A stretch of 64,000 nucleotides of DNA from Pseudomonas sp. UMAB-08 (GCF_900095225.1 NZ_LT607422.1:2780-66779); one strand, 5' to 3'; shown: positions 1 to 8,452, counted from the stretch's first letter. The notes: generated from the sequence alone by a model not told the origin. Translations and numbers: made by a program.

Positions 1-540
1 GATGATCTGCGCTTTGTGATCGCGGTCGGTCCAGTGCCAACTGATGACGGGCGCATGAAAGTCGCGAGCCGCGTCTTCGATAAACACGCCACTGATGTGC
101 TTGAACAACCGGTTGTCGTAGTAACGCAGGATGCCGCTCTTGGCGCCTTTGTCCCAATGCGCCTGGGTGTAATAACGCAGGTGCTCGCTCAACGCGTCGA
201 ACGGCCAGGGGCTTAACAGCGACAGCACGCGGGACTGGCGTTCGAACGCCCTGACAAACGCGCCCAGCCAGTTCACCTGGGCCGTATGTGCCCAGAACAC
301 ACGAACATGCACAGGGCCTTGTGCGGCCAGTGCGTGTTCAGGCGTGCCCTCAAGCAGTAGTGTGTGCAAGGGCGGCGGGTCGAGTTCGGCCAGCCGTTGC
401 AGCAAGGGATAATCAAGCAACGTGGCGTTGATGATCATGTCGAGGTAGTCGAGGCTTGCTGCGTCTGCGTGTTGTTTCAGGTCGCGCAGACACGCGGGGA
501 TTTCAAAGCCCATGGCGGGCTGATGAGTCAGTTTCGGCAT
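1..540 (-). CDS. DUF4123 domain protein, N-terminal part (type VI secretion effector adaptor/chaperone)
   Basis: The reverse strand is open for 180 codons from an ATG at 538-540 and runs off the left edge, so only the N-terminal part is present. The product begins MPKLTHQPAMGF. It has the DUF4123 layout: a hydrophobic stretch around YLDMIINATLLDYPLL, then LLLEGTPEHALAAQGPV, and further on LRYYDNRLF. DUF4123 proteins (Tap/TEC type) are cytoplasmic adaptors that load type VI effectors onto VgrG and are normally encoded between vgrG and the effector. The partner genes would therefore lie to the left of this window. The family call comes from these patterns only; the role in secretion is inferred. 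No good Shine-Dalgarno sequence is visible. Confidence 0.72.
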   Translation of the reverse strand, partial: MPKLTHQPAMGFEIPACLRDLKQHADAASLDYLDMIINATLLDYPLLQRLAELDPPPLHTLLLEGTPEHALAAQGPVHVRVFWAHTAQVNWLGAFVRAFERQSRVLSLLSPWPFDALSEHLRYYTQAHWDKGAKSGILRYYDNRLFKHISGVFIEDAARDFHAPVISWHWTDRDHKAQII

Positions 541-847
541 TCCGCTGCCCTGCCTTTTGTAAGGAAAGTTGTCCAAGGCATAGTCAGCGAAAGGTTTTTT
601 ATCGTCTGTAGGTCAAATCCGTTCGGTATTGCGGGAAAGGTCTGAAATGTTGACCCGCAAAAAAACCGCCGTTCGTGAGAACGGCGGTTTAGGGGGCATC
701 AAGGCGTTATTTGGAGGAAATGGAAATAATAAAATGTGTACGGGCATTCGATAGCGATGCAACGTTGCACGAGTAAGGCGTGGTCGCTCCGCGGACTGTA
801 GAAAATTTCTATCAGTTACAGCTAGCTTGATGGGAGCATTACTGGCT
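541..847. other. Intergenic region of about 300 bp
   Basis: No gene is supported here. Short open frames on both strands lack family resemblance and ribosome-binding sites. The only clear element is the terminator at 659-690, which separates the TM2 gene from the DUF4123 gene. Confidence 0.6.
659..690 (-). terminator. Rho-independent terminator after the TM2 gene
   Basis: A perfect 12-bp stem (AAACCGCCGTTC with its complement) and a 4-nt loop are followed on the reverse strand by a run of seven T. It lies downstream of the TM2 gene stop and upstream of the DUF4123 gene, insulating the two. Confidence 0.85.
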
Positions 848-1267
848 TTACCCCCGCCGCGCATTCTCAACAGAAATCTGGTCATTCAGCGTCCAGAAGT
901 CATACAACACGCCCAGCAGAAAAAATCCGCCGGTGAATAGATAGATGATCCCGGTGATCCATTTGCCTTGATACATCCGGTGCACGCCGAACACGCCAAG
1001 AAATGTCAGCAGGATCCAGGCGATGCTGTAATCAATGGAACCTGCGTTGAAGCGCAAATCTGCCTCGCGATCCATGCTTGGGATCAAAAATAGGTCGATC
1101 AGCCAACCGATACCCAGCAGACCCAATGTGAAAAACCAGATCGTACCGGTCACTGGCTTGCCGTAATAAAAGCGATGCGATCCGGTAAAACCGACAATCC
1201 ATAGCAGATAGCCGAGAATTTTGCTGTGGGTGTCCTGAGGTTGGACGTCCTGACGATAGCTGTTCAT
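848..1267 (-). CDS. Protein with two tandem TM2 domains
   Basis: This is a 139-residue inner-membrane protein. Two copies of the TM2 pattern are visible. The first has GFTGSHRFYYGK followed by a hydrophobic hairpin ending LIDLFLI. The second has GVFGVHRMYQGK followed by a hairpin ending VLYDFW. TM2 domains are paired transmembrane helices found in many bacterial and eukaryotic proteins; the molecular function in bacteria is unknown. The gene stands alone, upstream of a strong terminator and divergent from the NlpC/P60 gene. The family assignment is firm; no function is proposed. Confidence 0.88.
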   Translation of the reverse strand: MNSYRQDVQPQDTHSKILGYLLWIVGFTGSHRFYYGKPVTGTIWFFTLGLLGIGWLIDLFLIPSMDREADLRFNAGSIDYSIAWILLTFLGVFGVHRMYQGKWITGIIYLFTGGFFLLGVLYDFWTLNDQISVENARRG

Positions 1268-1517
1268 TCACTGCCTCTTTTAAGCTGATAGAAAAAAATA
1301 TCCGTAAATTTTGTGACTTTAATGTGGCGCTCCGACGTATGGCAAAAACCTTAAAAGCCTGGCGCAAGCCCTTGTAATTAAGGGCTTTGCCAAAATCCAT
1401 GTGACACATTACCGCAATAATGGGCACATTCGTTCCGCATTTGTTTCGACCAGCGGGGTCAGAACGACGCAAAAAGCTGTTATAAAGTTGCGCGCTGACC
1501 AATAAGAGCCCTGCCTA
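1268..1517. other. Divergent intergenic region with an inverted repeat
   Basis: This 250-bp gap separates the TM2 gene (reverse) from the NlpC/P60 gene (forward). Bases 1364-1390 hold an imperfect palindrome, GCAAGCCCTT / AAGGGCTTTGC, around GTAATT. It could be a hairpin or a regulatory site. No gene is visible. Confidence 0.4.
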
Positions 1518-2210
1518 ATGCGTCCAATTTTCAAGACATGGCTAACTATTTGCCTACTTATGCCGCTGGCCGCCCACGCCACCAACCGTGAGCAACAGTT
1601 ACCGCCAAGCTTCAACGGTTTCACCGCAAAATCCCATTCTTCACCAACACCCGCTTTCACCGCAGCCACCGCTTCTATCGAACCAAAAGCTCCAACCCGG
1701 ACAAGTCACCGTCCCGCTCACGAAAAATCCCTGAGCAAAACCGCAGCCAAAACCAAGAACAAAGGCAAAACCGGCACCGTCGCACAAATGCCAGTCAAGC
1801 AGAGCAGCGCCGTATTGAGCCGTGCAGTTAATGTGCTGGGTACTCCTTATCGTTGGGGCGGTAGCAGCCCAAGTAAAGGGTTCGATTGCAGCGGGCTGGT
1901 CAAATACGCCTTCCGCGACGTGAACGAAGCCGATTTACCGCGCACCTCGAATGCCATGGCCGCAGGTCACGGGCAGAAAGTTGAACGCAAGGATCTGAAG
2001 CCGGGCGATTTGCTGTTCTTCACGATAAAGAGCAGCAAGGTCAATCATGTTGCCATTTACCTGGGCAATGACCGCTTTATCCATGCCCCGCGCCGCGGTA
2101 AAGCAGTGTCTATCGACACCCTGAAGAAGCCTTATTGGGACGACCACTACGTGCTCGCCAAGCGGGTTCTGCCAAAGAACGATCCCGTCCTGCGCATCTC
2201 TCAGCGTTGA
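1518..2210 (+). CDS. Secreted C40 family (NlpC/P60) peptidoglycan hydrolase
   Basis: The protein has 230 residues. An N-terminal signal peptide ends near AAHA (residue 21). A linker of about 75 residues rich in Lys, Ala, Thr and Ser follows, then the NlpC/P60 domain (about 95-220). The papain-like triad is visible as Cys124 in FDCSGLV, His177 in NHVAIYLG and His189 in FIHAP. YRWGGSSP is the usual motif before the nucleophile. Such enzymes are periplasmic endopeptidases that cut cell-wall stem peptides, usually after D-gamma-glutamyl-diaminopimelate. There is no lipobox, so it should be soluble in the periplasm. It converges with pilT. In P. aeruginosa, as I recall, the gene next to pilT is pilU; here this hydrolase takes that place. 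Confidence 0.9.
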   Translation: MRPIFKTWLTICLLMPLAAHATNREQQLPPSFNGFTAKSHSSPTPAFTAATASIEPKAPTRTSHRPAHEKSLSKTAAKTKNKGKTGTVAQMPVKQSSAVLSRAVNVLGTPYRWGGSSPSKGFDCSGLVKYAFRDVNEADLPRTSNAMAAGHGQKVERKDLKPGDLLFFTIKSSKVNHVAIYLGNDRFIHAPRRGKAVSIDTLKKPYWDDHYVLAKRVLPKNDPVLRISQR

Positions 2211-2236
2211 CGGTATAGCCTGCATTAGCGCAGGCA

Positions 2237-2262
2237 ATGCGCCGGAGTGTCCTTCGGCGCAT
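2237..2262. terminator. Hairpin between the convergent NlpC/P60 and pilT genes
   Basis: Arms ATGCGCCG (2237-2244) and CGGCGCAT (2255-2262) enclose a 10-nt loop, just after the NlpC/P60 stop. The T tract is poor, so it is only a possible terminator or transcript-end stabiliser. Confidence 0.4.
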
Positions 2263-2290
2263 CCTTCCCTCCCCCGCAAATACCTCGCGC

Positions 2291-3325
2291 TTAGAAGTTA
2301 TCTGGTGTCTTGGCCTTCTCTCGAGCACCTTCGCGGGTGATCAGGCCTTTGCTCACCAGCTCTTTCAAGCTCATGTCCAGCGTCTGCATGCCCAACGAAC
2401 CACCCGTCTGGATCGATGAGTACATCTGCGCGACCTTGTCCTCGCGAATAAGGTTACGGATCGCCGGTGTACCGATCATGATTTCGTGTGCGGCGACCCG
2501 CCCGCCACCGACTTTCTTGACCAGCGTTTGCGAAATAACGGCCTGCAACGACTCGGACAGCATCGAGCGCACCATCGATTTCTCTTGCGCAGGGAACACA
2601 TCGACAACCCGGTCGATGGTTTTCGCAGCCGACGTGGTGTGCAGCGTGCCGAACACCAAATGCCCGGTCTCAGCAGCGGTCAGCGCCAGGCGGATGGTTT
2701 CAAGGTCACGCATTTCACCCACCAGAATGATGTCCGGGTCTTCCCGCAGGGCCGAACGCAAGGCCTCGGCGAAACCCAGTGTGTCGCGATGGACTTCACG
2801 CTGGTTGACCAGGCACTTCTTCGACTCGTGGACGAACTCGATCGGGTCTTCAATCGTCAGAATGTGGTGATGCTTGTTGCTGTTCAGGTAATCGATCATC
2901 GCCGCCAGGGTGGTGGACTTCCCTGAACCGGTTGGGCCGGTGACCAATACCAGACCGCGCGGCACGTCGGTAATTTTGCGAAACACTTCTCCCATGCCGA
3001 GATCGTCCATGGTCAGGACTTTAGACGGAATGGTCCGAAATACCGCACCGGCACCCCGGTTCTGGTTGAAGGCGTTCACCCGGAACCGCGCAATACCGGG
3101 CACTTCGAAGGAAAAGTCAGTCTCCAAAAACTCCTCGAAGTCCTTGCGCTGCTTGTCGTTCATGATGTCGTAGATCAGTTCCTGAACCTGTTTATGGTCC
3201 AGTGCTGGCAGGTTGATCCGCCGTACATCGCCATCGACTCGAATCATCGGTGGCAGCCCGGCGGAGAGATGCAAGTCCGACGCGCCCTGCTTGGCACTGA
3301 AAGCCAGCAGCTCGGTAATATCCAT
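2291..3325 (-). CDS. pilT: Type IV pilus retraction ATPase PilT
   Basis: The 344-residue hexameric AAA-like motor depolymerises type IV pili at the inner membrane and powers twitching. The start used is ATG of MDITELLAFSAKQGAS, the conserved PilT N-terminus; a TTG four codons upstream is less likely. The N-terminal PAS-like domain (about 1-110) carries ASDLHLSAG. Walker A is GPTGSGKST at 130-138, with DPDIILVGEMRD as the Walker B region and the His box TGHLVFGTLHT after it. The C-terminal AIRNLIRE is the retraction-specific AIRNLIRE motif. It is divergent from yggS with about 55 bp between them. No pilU follows it in this window. Confidence 0.97.
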   Translation of the reverse strand: MDITELLAFSAKQGASDLHLSAGLPPMIRVDGDVRRINLPALDHKQVQELIYDIMNDKQRKDFEEFLETDFSFEVPGIARFRVNAFNQNRGAGAVFRTIPSKVLTMDDLGMGEVFRKITDVPRGLVLVTGPTGSGKSTTLAAMIDYLNSNKHHHILTIEDPIEFVHESKKCLVNQREVHRDTLGFAEALRSALREDPDIILVGEMRDLETIRLALTAAETGHLVFGTLHTTSAAKTIDRVVDVFPAQEKSMVRSMLSESLQAVISQTLVKKVGGGRVAAHEIMIGTPAIRNLIREDKVAQMYSSIQTGGSLGMQTLDMSLKELVSKGLITREGAREKAKTPDNF

Positions 3326-3380
3326 AGGGCTCCCCAATCACATAGAATGCCGCAGACTTTAGCCCTGCTGGCGCAAATCA

Positions 3381-4067
3381 ATGTCCACGATAGCAGACAA
3401 CGTTTCCCAAGTTGATGAGCGAATTCGCGCAGCAGCCCTTGCGGCGCAACGCGACCCATCGACCATCGGCTTGCTGGCCGTAAGCAAGACCAAACCTGCC
3501 GCTGCCTTGCGCGAGGCGTTCGCCGCCGGACTGCGTGACTTTGGCGAAAACTACTTGCAGGAAGCCTTGAGCAAACAGCTTGAATTAGCTGACCTGCCCT
3601 TGTGTTGGCATTTCATCGGCCCCATTCAGTCAAACAAGACTCGCGCTATCGCCGAGCACTTTGCTTGGGTGCACTCTGTGGATCGCTTGAAAATCGCTCA
3701 ACGTCTGTCAGAACAACGCCCCGCCGAGCTGCCGCCGCTCAACATCTGCATTCAGGTCAACGTCAGTGGCGAAGCGAGCAAGTCTGGTTGCACACCGGAC
3801 GACCTGCCCGCCTTGGCCGCCGCCATCAGCGCATTGCCGCGTTTGACGTTGCGCGGGCTGATGGCTATTCCCGAACCCACCGAAGACAGCGCCGAACAAA
3901 ACGCTGCTTTTGCGACGGTACGCCGCCTGCAAGACAGCCTGCACCTGCCGCTGGATACACTGTCCATGGGCATGAGCCACGACCTGGAAGCCGCCATTGC
4001 ACAAGGCGCGACCTGGGTTCGAATCGGAACGGCTCTTTTTGGTGCCCGCGATTACGGCCAGCCATAA
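3381..4067 (+). CDS. yggS: YggS family pyridoxal-phosphate homeostasis protein (PLPBP)
   Basis: The 228-residue cytoplasmic protein has an alanine-racemase-like barrel without enzymatic activity. It binds pyridoxal 5'-phosphate and buffers B6 vitamers, which affects amino-acid metabolism. The PLP lysine is Lys36 in LLAVSKTKP. HFIGPIQSNK (about 77-86) and a C-terminal phosphate-binding region MGMSHDLEAAI with VRIGTALFG are all typical. It lies 27 bp upstream of proC, an order conserved across proteobacteria that suggests co-transcription. Confidence 0.95.
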   Translation: MSTIADNVSQVDERIRAAALAAQRDPSTIGLLAVSKTKPAAALREAFAAGLRDFGENYLQEALSKQLELADLPLCWHFIGPIQSNKTRAIAEHFAWVHSVDRLKIAQRLSEQRPAELPPLNICIQVNVSGEASKSGCTPDDLPALAAAISALPRLTLRGLMAIPEPTEDSAEQNAAFATVRRLQDSLHLPLDTLSMGMSHDLEAAIAQGATWVRIGTALFGARDYGQP

Positions 4068-4094
4068 ATCCATTTTGCTAACAGGAACTCAGTC

Positions 4095-4913
4095 ATGAGC
4101 AACACTCGCATTGCCTTTATCGGTGCCGGAAACATGGCCACCAGCCTGATCGGCGGGTTGCGCGCCCAAGGCGTGGACGCGGCGCTGATTCGTGCCAGCG
4201 ATCCCGGCGCAGAGCAGCGCGCCAAAGTCGCCGCCGAGCATGGCATTGAGCTGTTCGCCGACAACGCCCAAGCCATCGAAGGCGCGGACGTCGTGCTGAT
4301 CGCGGTAAAGCCACAAATGATGAAGGCCGTGTGCGAAGCATTGCGCCCGAGCCTCAAGCCCAATCAACTGGTCGTGTCCATCGCCGCCGGTATCACCTGC
4401 GCCAGCATGAACACCTGGCTGGGCGAACACCCGATCGTGCGCTGCATGCCCAACACCCCGGCACTCCTGCGCCAGGGCGTCAGCGGCCTGTACGCCACCG
4501 CCCGTGTTTCCAGCGAACAACGCCAGCAGGCCGGGCAACTCCTGTCGGCCGTCGGCATTGTGCTGTGGCTGGACGATGAAAAGCAGCTGGACGCGGTCAC
4601 CGCAGTGTCCGGCAGTGGTCCGGCGTATTTTTTCCTGTTGATCGAAGCCATGACCGCCGCAGGCGAAAAACTCGGCCTGCCGCGCGAGACCGCAGCCCAA
4701 CTGACCCTGCAGACCGCCTTGGGCGCTGCACTGATGGCCACTGGCAGCGATGTTGATGCCGCCGAGCTGCGCCGCCGTGTAACCTCCCCTGCGGGCACCA
4801 CGGAAGCCGCTATCAAATCTTTCCAGGCTGGCGGCTTCGAAGCCCTGGTCGAAACAGCACTCACTGCTGCCGCGCATCGTTCGGCAGAAATGGCCGAACA
4901 GCTGGGCCAGTAA
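4095..4913 (+). CDS. proC: Pyrroline-5-carboxylate reductase
   Basis: The 272-residue enzyme reduces 1-pyrroline-5-carboxylate to L-proline with NAD(P)H, the last step of proline synthesis. The Rossmann motif is FIGAGNMA (8-15). VSGSGPAYFF (171-180) and VTSPAGTTEAAI (229-240) form the ProC signature and dimer/active-site region. An AGGAACTCAGTC leader gives a ribosome-binding site before the ATG. It sits between yggS and yggT in one forward transcription unit. Confidence 0.97.
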   Translation: MSNTRIAFIGAGNMATSLIGGLRAQGVDAALIRASDPGAEQRAKVAAEHGIELFADNAQAIEGADVVLIAVKPQMMKAVCEALRPSLKPNQLVVSIAAGITCASMNTWLGEHPIVRCMPNTPALLRQGVSGLYATARVSSEQRQQAGQLLSAVGIVLWLDDEKQLDAVTAVSGSGPAYFFLLIEAMTAAGEKLGLPRETAAQLTLQTALGAALMATGSDVDAAELRRRVTSPAGTTEAAIKSFQAGGFEALVETALTAAAHRSAEMAEQLGQ

Positions 4914-4940
4914 CTTTTTAGGCCATTGAGGAGCACACCG

Positions 4941-5531
4941 ATGATCGGACTGAGCACCGCTGCAATTTATGTTCTGCAAACCGTCGGCAGCTTGTACCTG
5001 CTGATCATCCTGCTGCGCTTCGTGCTGCAACTGGTTCGGGCAGACTTCTACAACCCTCTGAGCCAGTTCGCCGTGCGCGCCACCCAGCCGCTGCTCAAAC
5101 CACTGCGGCGGATCATTCCGAGCATGTTCGGACTGGACATGTCCTCGCTGGTTCTGGCAATCATCGTGCAGTTTTTGCTGTTCGCCCTGATCTTTCTGCT
5201 GGCTGTAGGGTACATAAACAACCCGCTGCTGCTGCTGGTCTGGTCGCTGATTGCGGTCACCTCACTGTTCCTGAAGATTTTCTTCTACGCCCTGATCATC
5301 AGCGTGATCCTGTCCTGGGTCGCACCGGGCAGCCATAACCCTGGCGCAGAACTGGTCAATCAGATCTGCGAGCCTGCTCTGGCGCCGTTCCGCAAGATTC
5401 TGCCGAACCTGGGCGGTCTGGATATTTCGCCGATCCTGGCGTTCATGGCACTCAAGCTGCTGGACATGCTGGTGATCAACAACCTCGCCGCCATGACCTA
5501 TATGCCTGAAGCCCTGCGCCTGCTGATCTAA
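4941..5531 (+). CDS. yggT: YggT family integral membrane protein
   Basis: The 196-residue protein carries two YGGT repeats, each a pair of transmembrane helices followed by a basic stretch (QPLLKPLRRIIPSM in the first repeat, APFRKILPNLGGLD in the second). Family members have been linked to osmotic or ion homeostasis and to cell shape, but the mechanism is unknown. The start at 4941 (MIGLSTAA) is preceded by TTGAGGAGC, a good ribosome-binding site. An ATG five codons upstream overlaps that site and is less likely. It follows proC by 27 bp. Confidence 0.9.
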   Translation: MIGLSTAAIYVLQTVGSLYLLIILLRFVLQLVRADFYNPLSQFAVRATQPLLKPLRRIIPSMFGLDMSSLVLAIIVQFLLFALIFLLAVGYINNPLLLLVWSLIAVTSLFLKIFFYALIISVILSWVAPGSHNPGAELVNQICEPALAPFRKILPNLGGLDISPILAFMALKLLDMLVINNLAAMTYMPEALRLLI

Positions 5532-5553
5532 GCCTCACTCCGCCATATGCAGG

Positions 5554-5570
5554 CACCGGCAAGTCCGGTG
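5554..5570 (+). terminator. Weak hairpin between yggT and metX
   Basis: CACCGG and CCGGTG (5554-5559 and 5565-5570) form a 6-bp stem with a 5-nt loop, followed by a broken T run. It may attenuate read-through into metX but is too weak to be called a firm terminator. Confidence 0.3.
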
Positions 5571-5633
5571 TTTGCTTGCTGCTAAAGGCCGCGGTCTTTA
5601 GACTTACGCCTCATTTATGCGAGAGCAGGGTCG

Positions 5634-6773
5634 ATGCCCACGGTCTTTCCCCACGATTCTGTTGGTCTGGTCACGCCGCAGCTGGTGCATTTCAGCGAGC
5701 CGCTGGCGTTGGCCTGCGGTCGTTCGCTGCCTGCCTACGACCTGATTTACGAAACCTACGGCGAGCTCAACGCTGCCCGTAGCAACGCCGTGCTGATCTG
5801 CCATGCACTCTCCGGGCACCATCATGCGGCCGGCTTCCATAGCGTCGATGAGCGCAAGCCCGGCTGGTGGGACAGCTGCATCGGCCCCGGCAAGCCTATC
5901 GACACCAACACATTCTTTGTCGTCAGCCTGAACAACCTTGGCGGCTGCAATGGCTCGACTGGCCCCAGCAGCATCAATCCCGAGACTGGCAAGCCTTTCG
6001 GCGCCGATTTCCCGGTATTGACCGTGGAAGACTGGGTCAACAGTCAGGCACGCCTGGCCGACACCCTCGGCATCCAGCAATGGGCGGCCGTGGTCGGTGG
6101 CAGCCTGGGCGGCATGCAGGCGTTGCAGTGGACCATCAGCTACCCGGACCGCGTCCGCCACTGCCTGGCCATCGCATCGGCGCCCAAATTGTCGGCGCAG
6201 AACATCGCCTTCAACGAAGTGGCGCGGCAGGCCATCCTGTCCGACCCGGACTTCCATGGCGGTTACTTCCAGGAATACGGTGTGATCCCCAAGCGCGGCC
6301 TGATGCTGGCGCGCATGGTCGGGCACATCACGTACCTGTCCGATGACTCCATGGGCGAGAAATTCGGTCGTGGCCTGAAGAGCGAAAAACTCAACTACGA
6401 CTTCCACAGCGTCGAGTTCCAGGTTGAAAGCTACCTGCGCTATCAGGGCGAAGAGTTCTCCGGGCGCTTCGATGCCAACACCTACCTGCTGATGACCAAG
6501 GCACTGGACTACTTCGACCCGGCCGCCAATCACGGCGACAACCTGGCACTGACCTTTGCCGGGGCCAAGGCTGATTTCTGCGTGATCTCCTTCACCACCG
6601 ACTGGCGCTTCTCACCGGCCCGTTCGAGAGAGCTGGTGGATGCGTTGATGGCGGCGAAAAAGAACGTCTGCTACCTGGAAATCGATGCTCCGCAAGGCCA
6701 TGACGCCTTTCTGATTCCGATCCCGCGCTACTTGCAGGCCTTCACCAGCTACATGAACCGAATTGCACTCTGA
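5634..6773 (+). CDS. metX: Homoserine O-acyltransferase MetX (probably succinyl-specific in Pseudomonas)
   Basis: The 379-residue alpha/beta hydrolase-fold enzyme activates homoserine at its hydroxyl, the first committed step of methionine synthesis. The nucleophile is Ser157 in GGSLGGMQ. The remaining triad residues are Asp323 in TTDWRFSP and His356 in APQGHDAF. NNLGGCNGSTGPSS is the conserved oxyanion/substrate loop. Pseudomonas MetX enzymes are generally annotated as succinyltransferases; sequence alone does not settle the acyl donor here. metW follows after 7 bp, the usual pairing. No SAM riboswitch was recognised upstream. Confidence 0.94.
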   Translation: MPTVFPHDSVGLVTPQLVHFSEPLALACGRSLPAYDLIYETYGELNAARSNAVLICHALSGHHHAAGFHSVDERKPGWWDSCIGPGKPIDTNTFFVVSLNNLGGCNGSTGPSSINPETGKPFGADFPVLTVEDWVNSQARLADTLGIQQWAAVVGGSLGGMQALQWTISYPDRVRHCLAIASAPKLSAQNIAFNEVARQAILSDPDFHGGYFQEYGVIPKRGLMLARMVGHITYLSDDSMGEKFGRGLKSEKLNYDFHSVEFQVESYLRYQGEEFSGRFDANTYLLMTKALDYFDPAANHGDNLALTFAGAKADFCVISFTTDWRFSPARSRELVDALMAAKKNVCYLEIDAPQGHDAFLIPIPRYLQAFTSYMNRIAL

Positions 6774-6780
6774 GGACACC

Positions 6781-7401
6781 ATGAGAGCCGACCTGGAAAT
6801 TATCCAAGACTGGATCCCTGCCGGCAGCCGGGTGCTCGACCTCGGTTGCGGCGATGGCGAACTGCTGGCCTGGCTGCGCGATAACAAGCAAGTCACGGGT
6901 TACGGCCTGGAAAACGACGCCGACAACATCGCTCACTGCGTCGCCAAGGGCGTTAACGTCATTGAGCAGGATCTGGACAAAGGCCTGGGCAATTTCGCCA
7001 GCAACAGCTTCGATGTCGTGGTCATGACCCAGGCCCTGCAAGCCGTGCACTACCCCGACCGGATTCTCGACGAGATGCTGCGGGTCGGTCGTCAGTGCAT
7101 CATCACCTTCCCCAACTTCGGTCACTGGCGCTGCCGTTGGTACTTGGCCAGCAAGGGCCGGATGCCGGTGTCCGACTTTCTGCCGTATACCTGGTACAAC
7201 ACGCCGAACATCCACTTCTGTACGTTCGGCGACTTCGAAGAGCTGTGCCGTGGCCGCAAAGCGCGCGTCATCAACCGGCTGGCCGTCGATCAACAACATC
7301 GACATGGCTGGGCCAGCAAGCTATGGCCTAATCTGTTAGGAGAGATCGGGATCTACCGCGTCAGTAGCCCTGGCCTGCAAGATCACCAGATCGCGATTTG
7401 A
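6781..7401 (+). CDS. metW: MetW, methyltransferase-like partner of MetX
   Basis: The 206-residue protein has a class I SAM-methyltransferase fold with glycine motif VLDLGCGDGE (18-27). MetW is encoded next to metX in many proteobacteria and is needed for, or stimulates, homoserine acylation. The start at 6781 (MRADLEIIQDWIP) follows CTGAGGACACC, a suitable ribosome-binding site. An in-frame ATG six codons earlier overlaps the metX end and is less likely. Confidence 0.92.
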   Translation: MRADLEIIQDWIPAGSRVLDLGCGDGELLAWLRDNKQVTGYGLENDADNIAHCVAKGVNVIEQDLDKGLGNFASNSFDVVVMTQALQAVHYPDRILDEMLRVGRQCIITFPNFGHWRCRWYLASKGRMPVSDFLPYTWYNTPNIHFCTFGDFEELCRGRKARVINRLAVDQQHRHGWASKLWPNLLGEIGIYRVSSPGLQDHQIAI

Positions 7402-7424
7402 ACCACTGCCCAAGGAGAACGATC

Positions 7425-7859
7425 ATGCGTCGCTTAGCTCTGTTCCTATGTGCTCTATGCCTGGCCCTGCCGGCCATGGCCGCTGATTACGCCAAGCCCG
7501 AACGCCTGGAAAAATTTGGCGATGTGACGGTGCACTACAGTGCCTTCACGTCCAGCTTCCTGCAGCCTGACATTGCCAAGGCCACCGGCCTCGTGCGCAG
7601 CAAGAATCAGGGCGTCATGAACATCGCCGTGCTCAAGGCCGACAAGCCCAGCGCAGCCAGCGTCACCGGCACGGTCAAAGACCTGACCGGTCGCAGCACC
7701 ACCCTGACGTTCAAGCAAATCACCGATCAAGGCGCCGTGTACTACATCGCGCAATTCCCGATCGTGCAGCAAGAAACCCTTACTTTTACTATCAATGTTC
7801 AGGCTGGTGGCGCGACCAACAGCTTCAGCTTTAACCAGGAACTGTTTCCAGGCGAATGA
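7425..7859 (+). CDS. DUF4426 periplasmic protein
   Basis: The 144-residue product has a clear signal peptide (MRRLALFLCALCLALPAMA, cleavage after residue 19). The mature part, beginning ADYAKPERLEKFGDV, matches the DUF4426 family of small, probably beta-rich periplasmic proteins found mainly in gammaproteobacteria. The function is unknown. CAAGGAGAACGATC before the ATG is a strong ribosome-binding site and fixes the start. The stop overlaps the start of rdgB by four bases, so the two are translationally coupled. Confidence 0.88.
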   Translation: MRRLALFLCALCLALPAMAADYAKPERLEKFGDVTVHYSAFTSSFLQPDIAKATGLVRSKNQGVMNIAVLKADKPSAASVTGTVKDLTGRSTTLTFKQITDQGAVYYIAQFPIVQQETLTFTINVQAGGATNSFSFNQELFPGE

Positions 7860-8452
7860 TGACGTTCACGCAACTTGTTCTGGCCAGCCATAACGCTGGC
7901 AAGCTGAAAGAACTCCAGGCCATGCTTGGTGACTCCGTGCACCTGCGCTCCATCGGTGAGTTCAGCCGTGTCGAGCCGGAAGAGACCGGCCTGTCATTCG
8001 TCGAGAACGCGATCCTCAAGGCGCGCAATGCCGCCCGGATTTCCGGACTGCCGGCGCTGGCCGACGACTCCGGGCTGGCCGTGGACTTTCTTGGCGGTGC
8101 GCCAGGCATTTATTCGGCTCGGTACGCCGATGGCCAGGGCGATGCGGCGAACAACGCCAAGCTGCTGGAGGCGTTGAAAGATGTACCCGCCGACCAGCGT
8201 GGCGCGCAATTCGTCTGTGTTCTGGCGCTGGTGCGGCACGCAGACGATCCGCTGCCGATCATCTGCGAAGGCCTGTGGCACGGGCGCATCCTGAGCGCTG
8301 CAAGCGGTGAACACGGTTTCGGCTACGACCCGTTGTTCTGGGTGCCCGAACGCGATTGTTCAAGCGCAGAGCTCAGCCCCGTAGAAAAAAACCAGCTCAG
8401 CCACCGCGCCCGCGCCATGACGTTGCTGCGTCAGCGCTTGAGCCTGCAATGA
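7856..8452 (+). CDS. rdgB: XTP/dITP diphosphatase (house-cleaning NTPase)
   Basis: The 198-residue Ham1/RdgB enzyme hydrolyses non-canonical purine triphosphates (dITP, XTP) to monophosphates and keeps them out of DNA and RNA. The substrate-binding motif is SHNAGK (11-16). ALADDSGLAVD holds the metal-binding acidic residues, and GFGYDPLF is the base-recognition loop. Two adjacent ATGs (7856 and 7859) are possible; the first overlaps the upstream stop in an ATGA arrangement. The stop overlaps hemW in the same way. Confidence 0.96.
   Translation: MMTFTQLVLASHNAGKLKELQAMLGDSVHLRSIGEFSRVEPEETGLSFVENAILKARNAARISGLPALADDSGLAVDFLGGAPGIYSARYADGQGDAANNAKLLEALKDVPADQRGAQFVCVLALVRHADDPLPIICEGLWHGRILSAASGEHGFGYDPLFWVPERDCSSAELSPVEKNQLSHRARAMTLLRQRLSLQ

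Noticed and set aside
5532..5633. SAM riboswitch upstream of metX
   Set aside because: Only a short 6-bp hairpin is present; the conserved features of known SAM riboswitch classes were not recognised.
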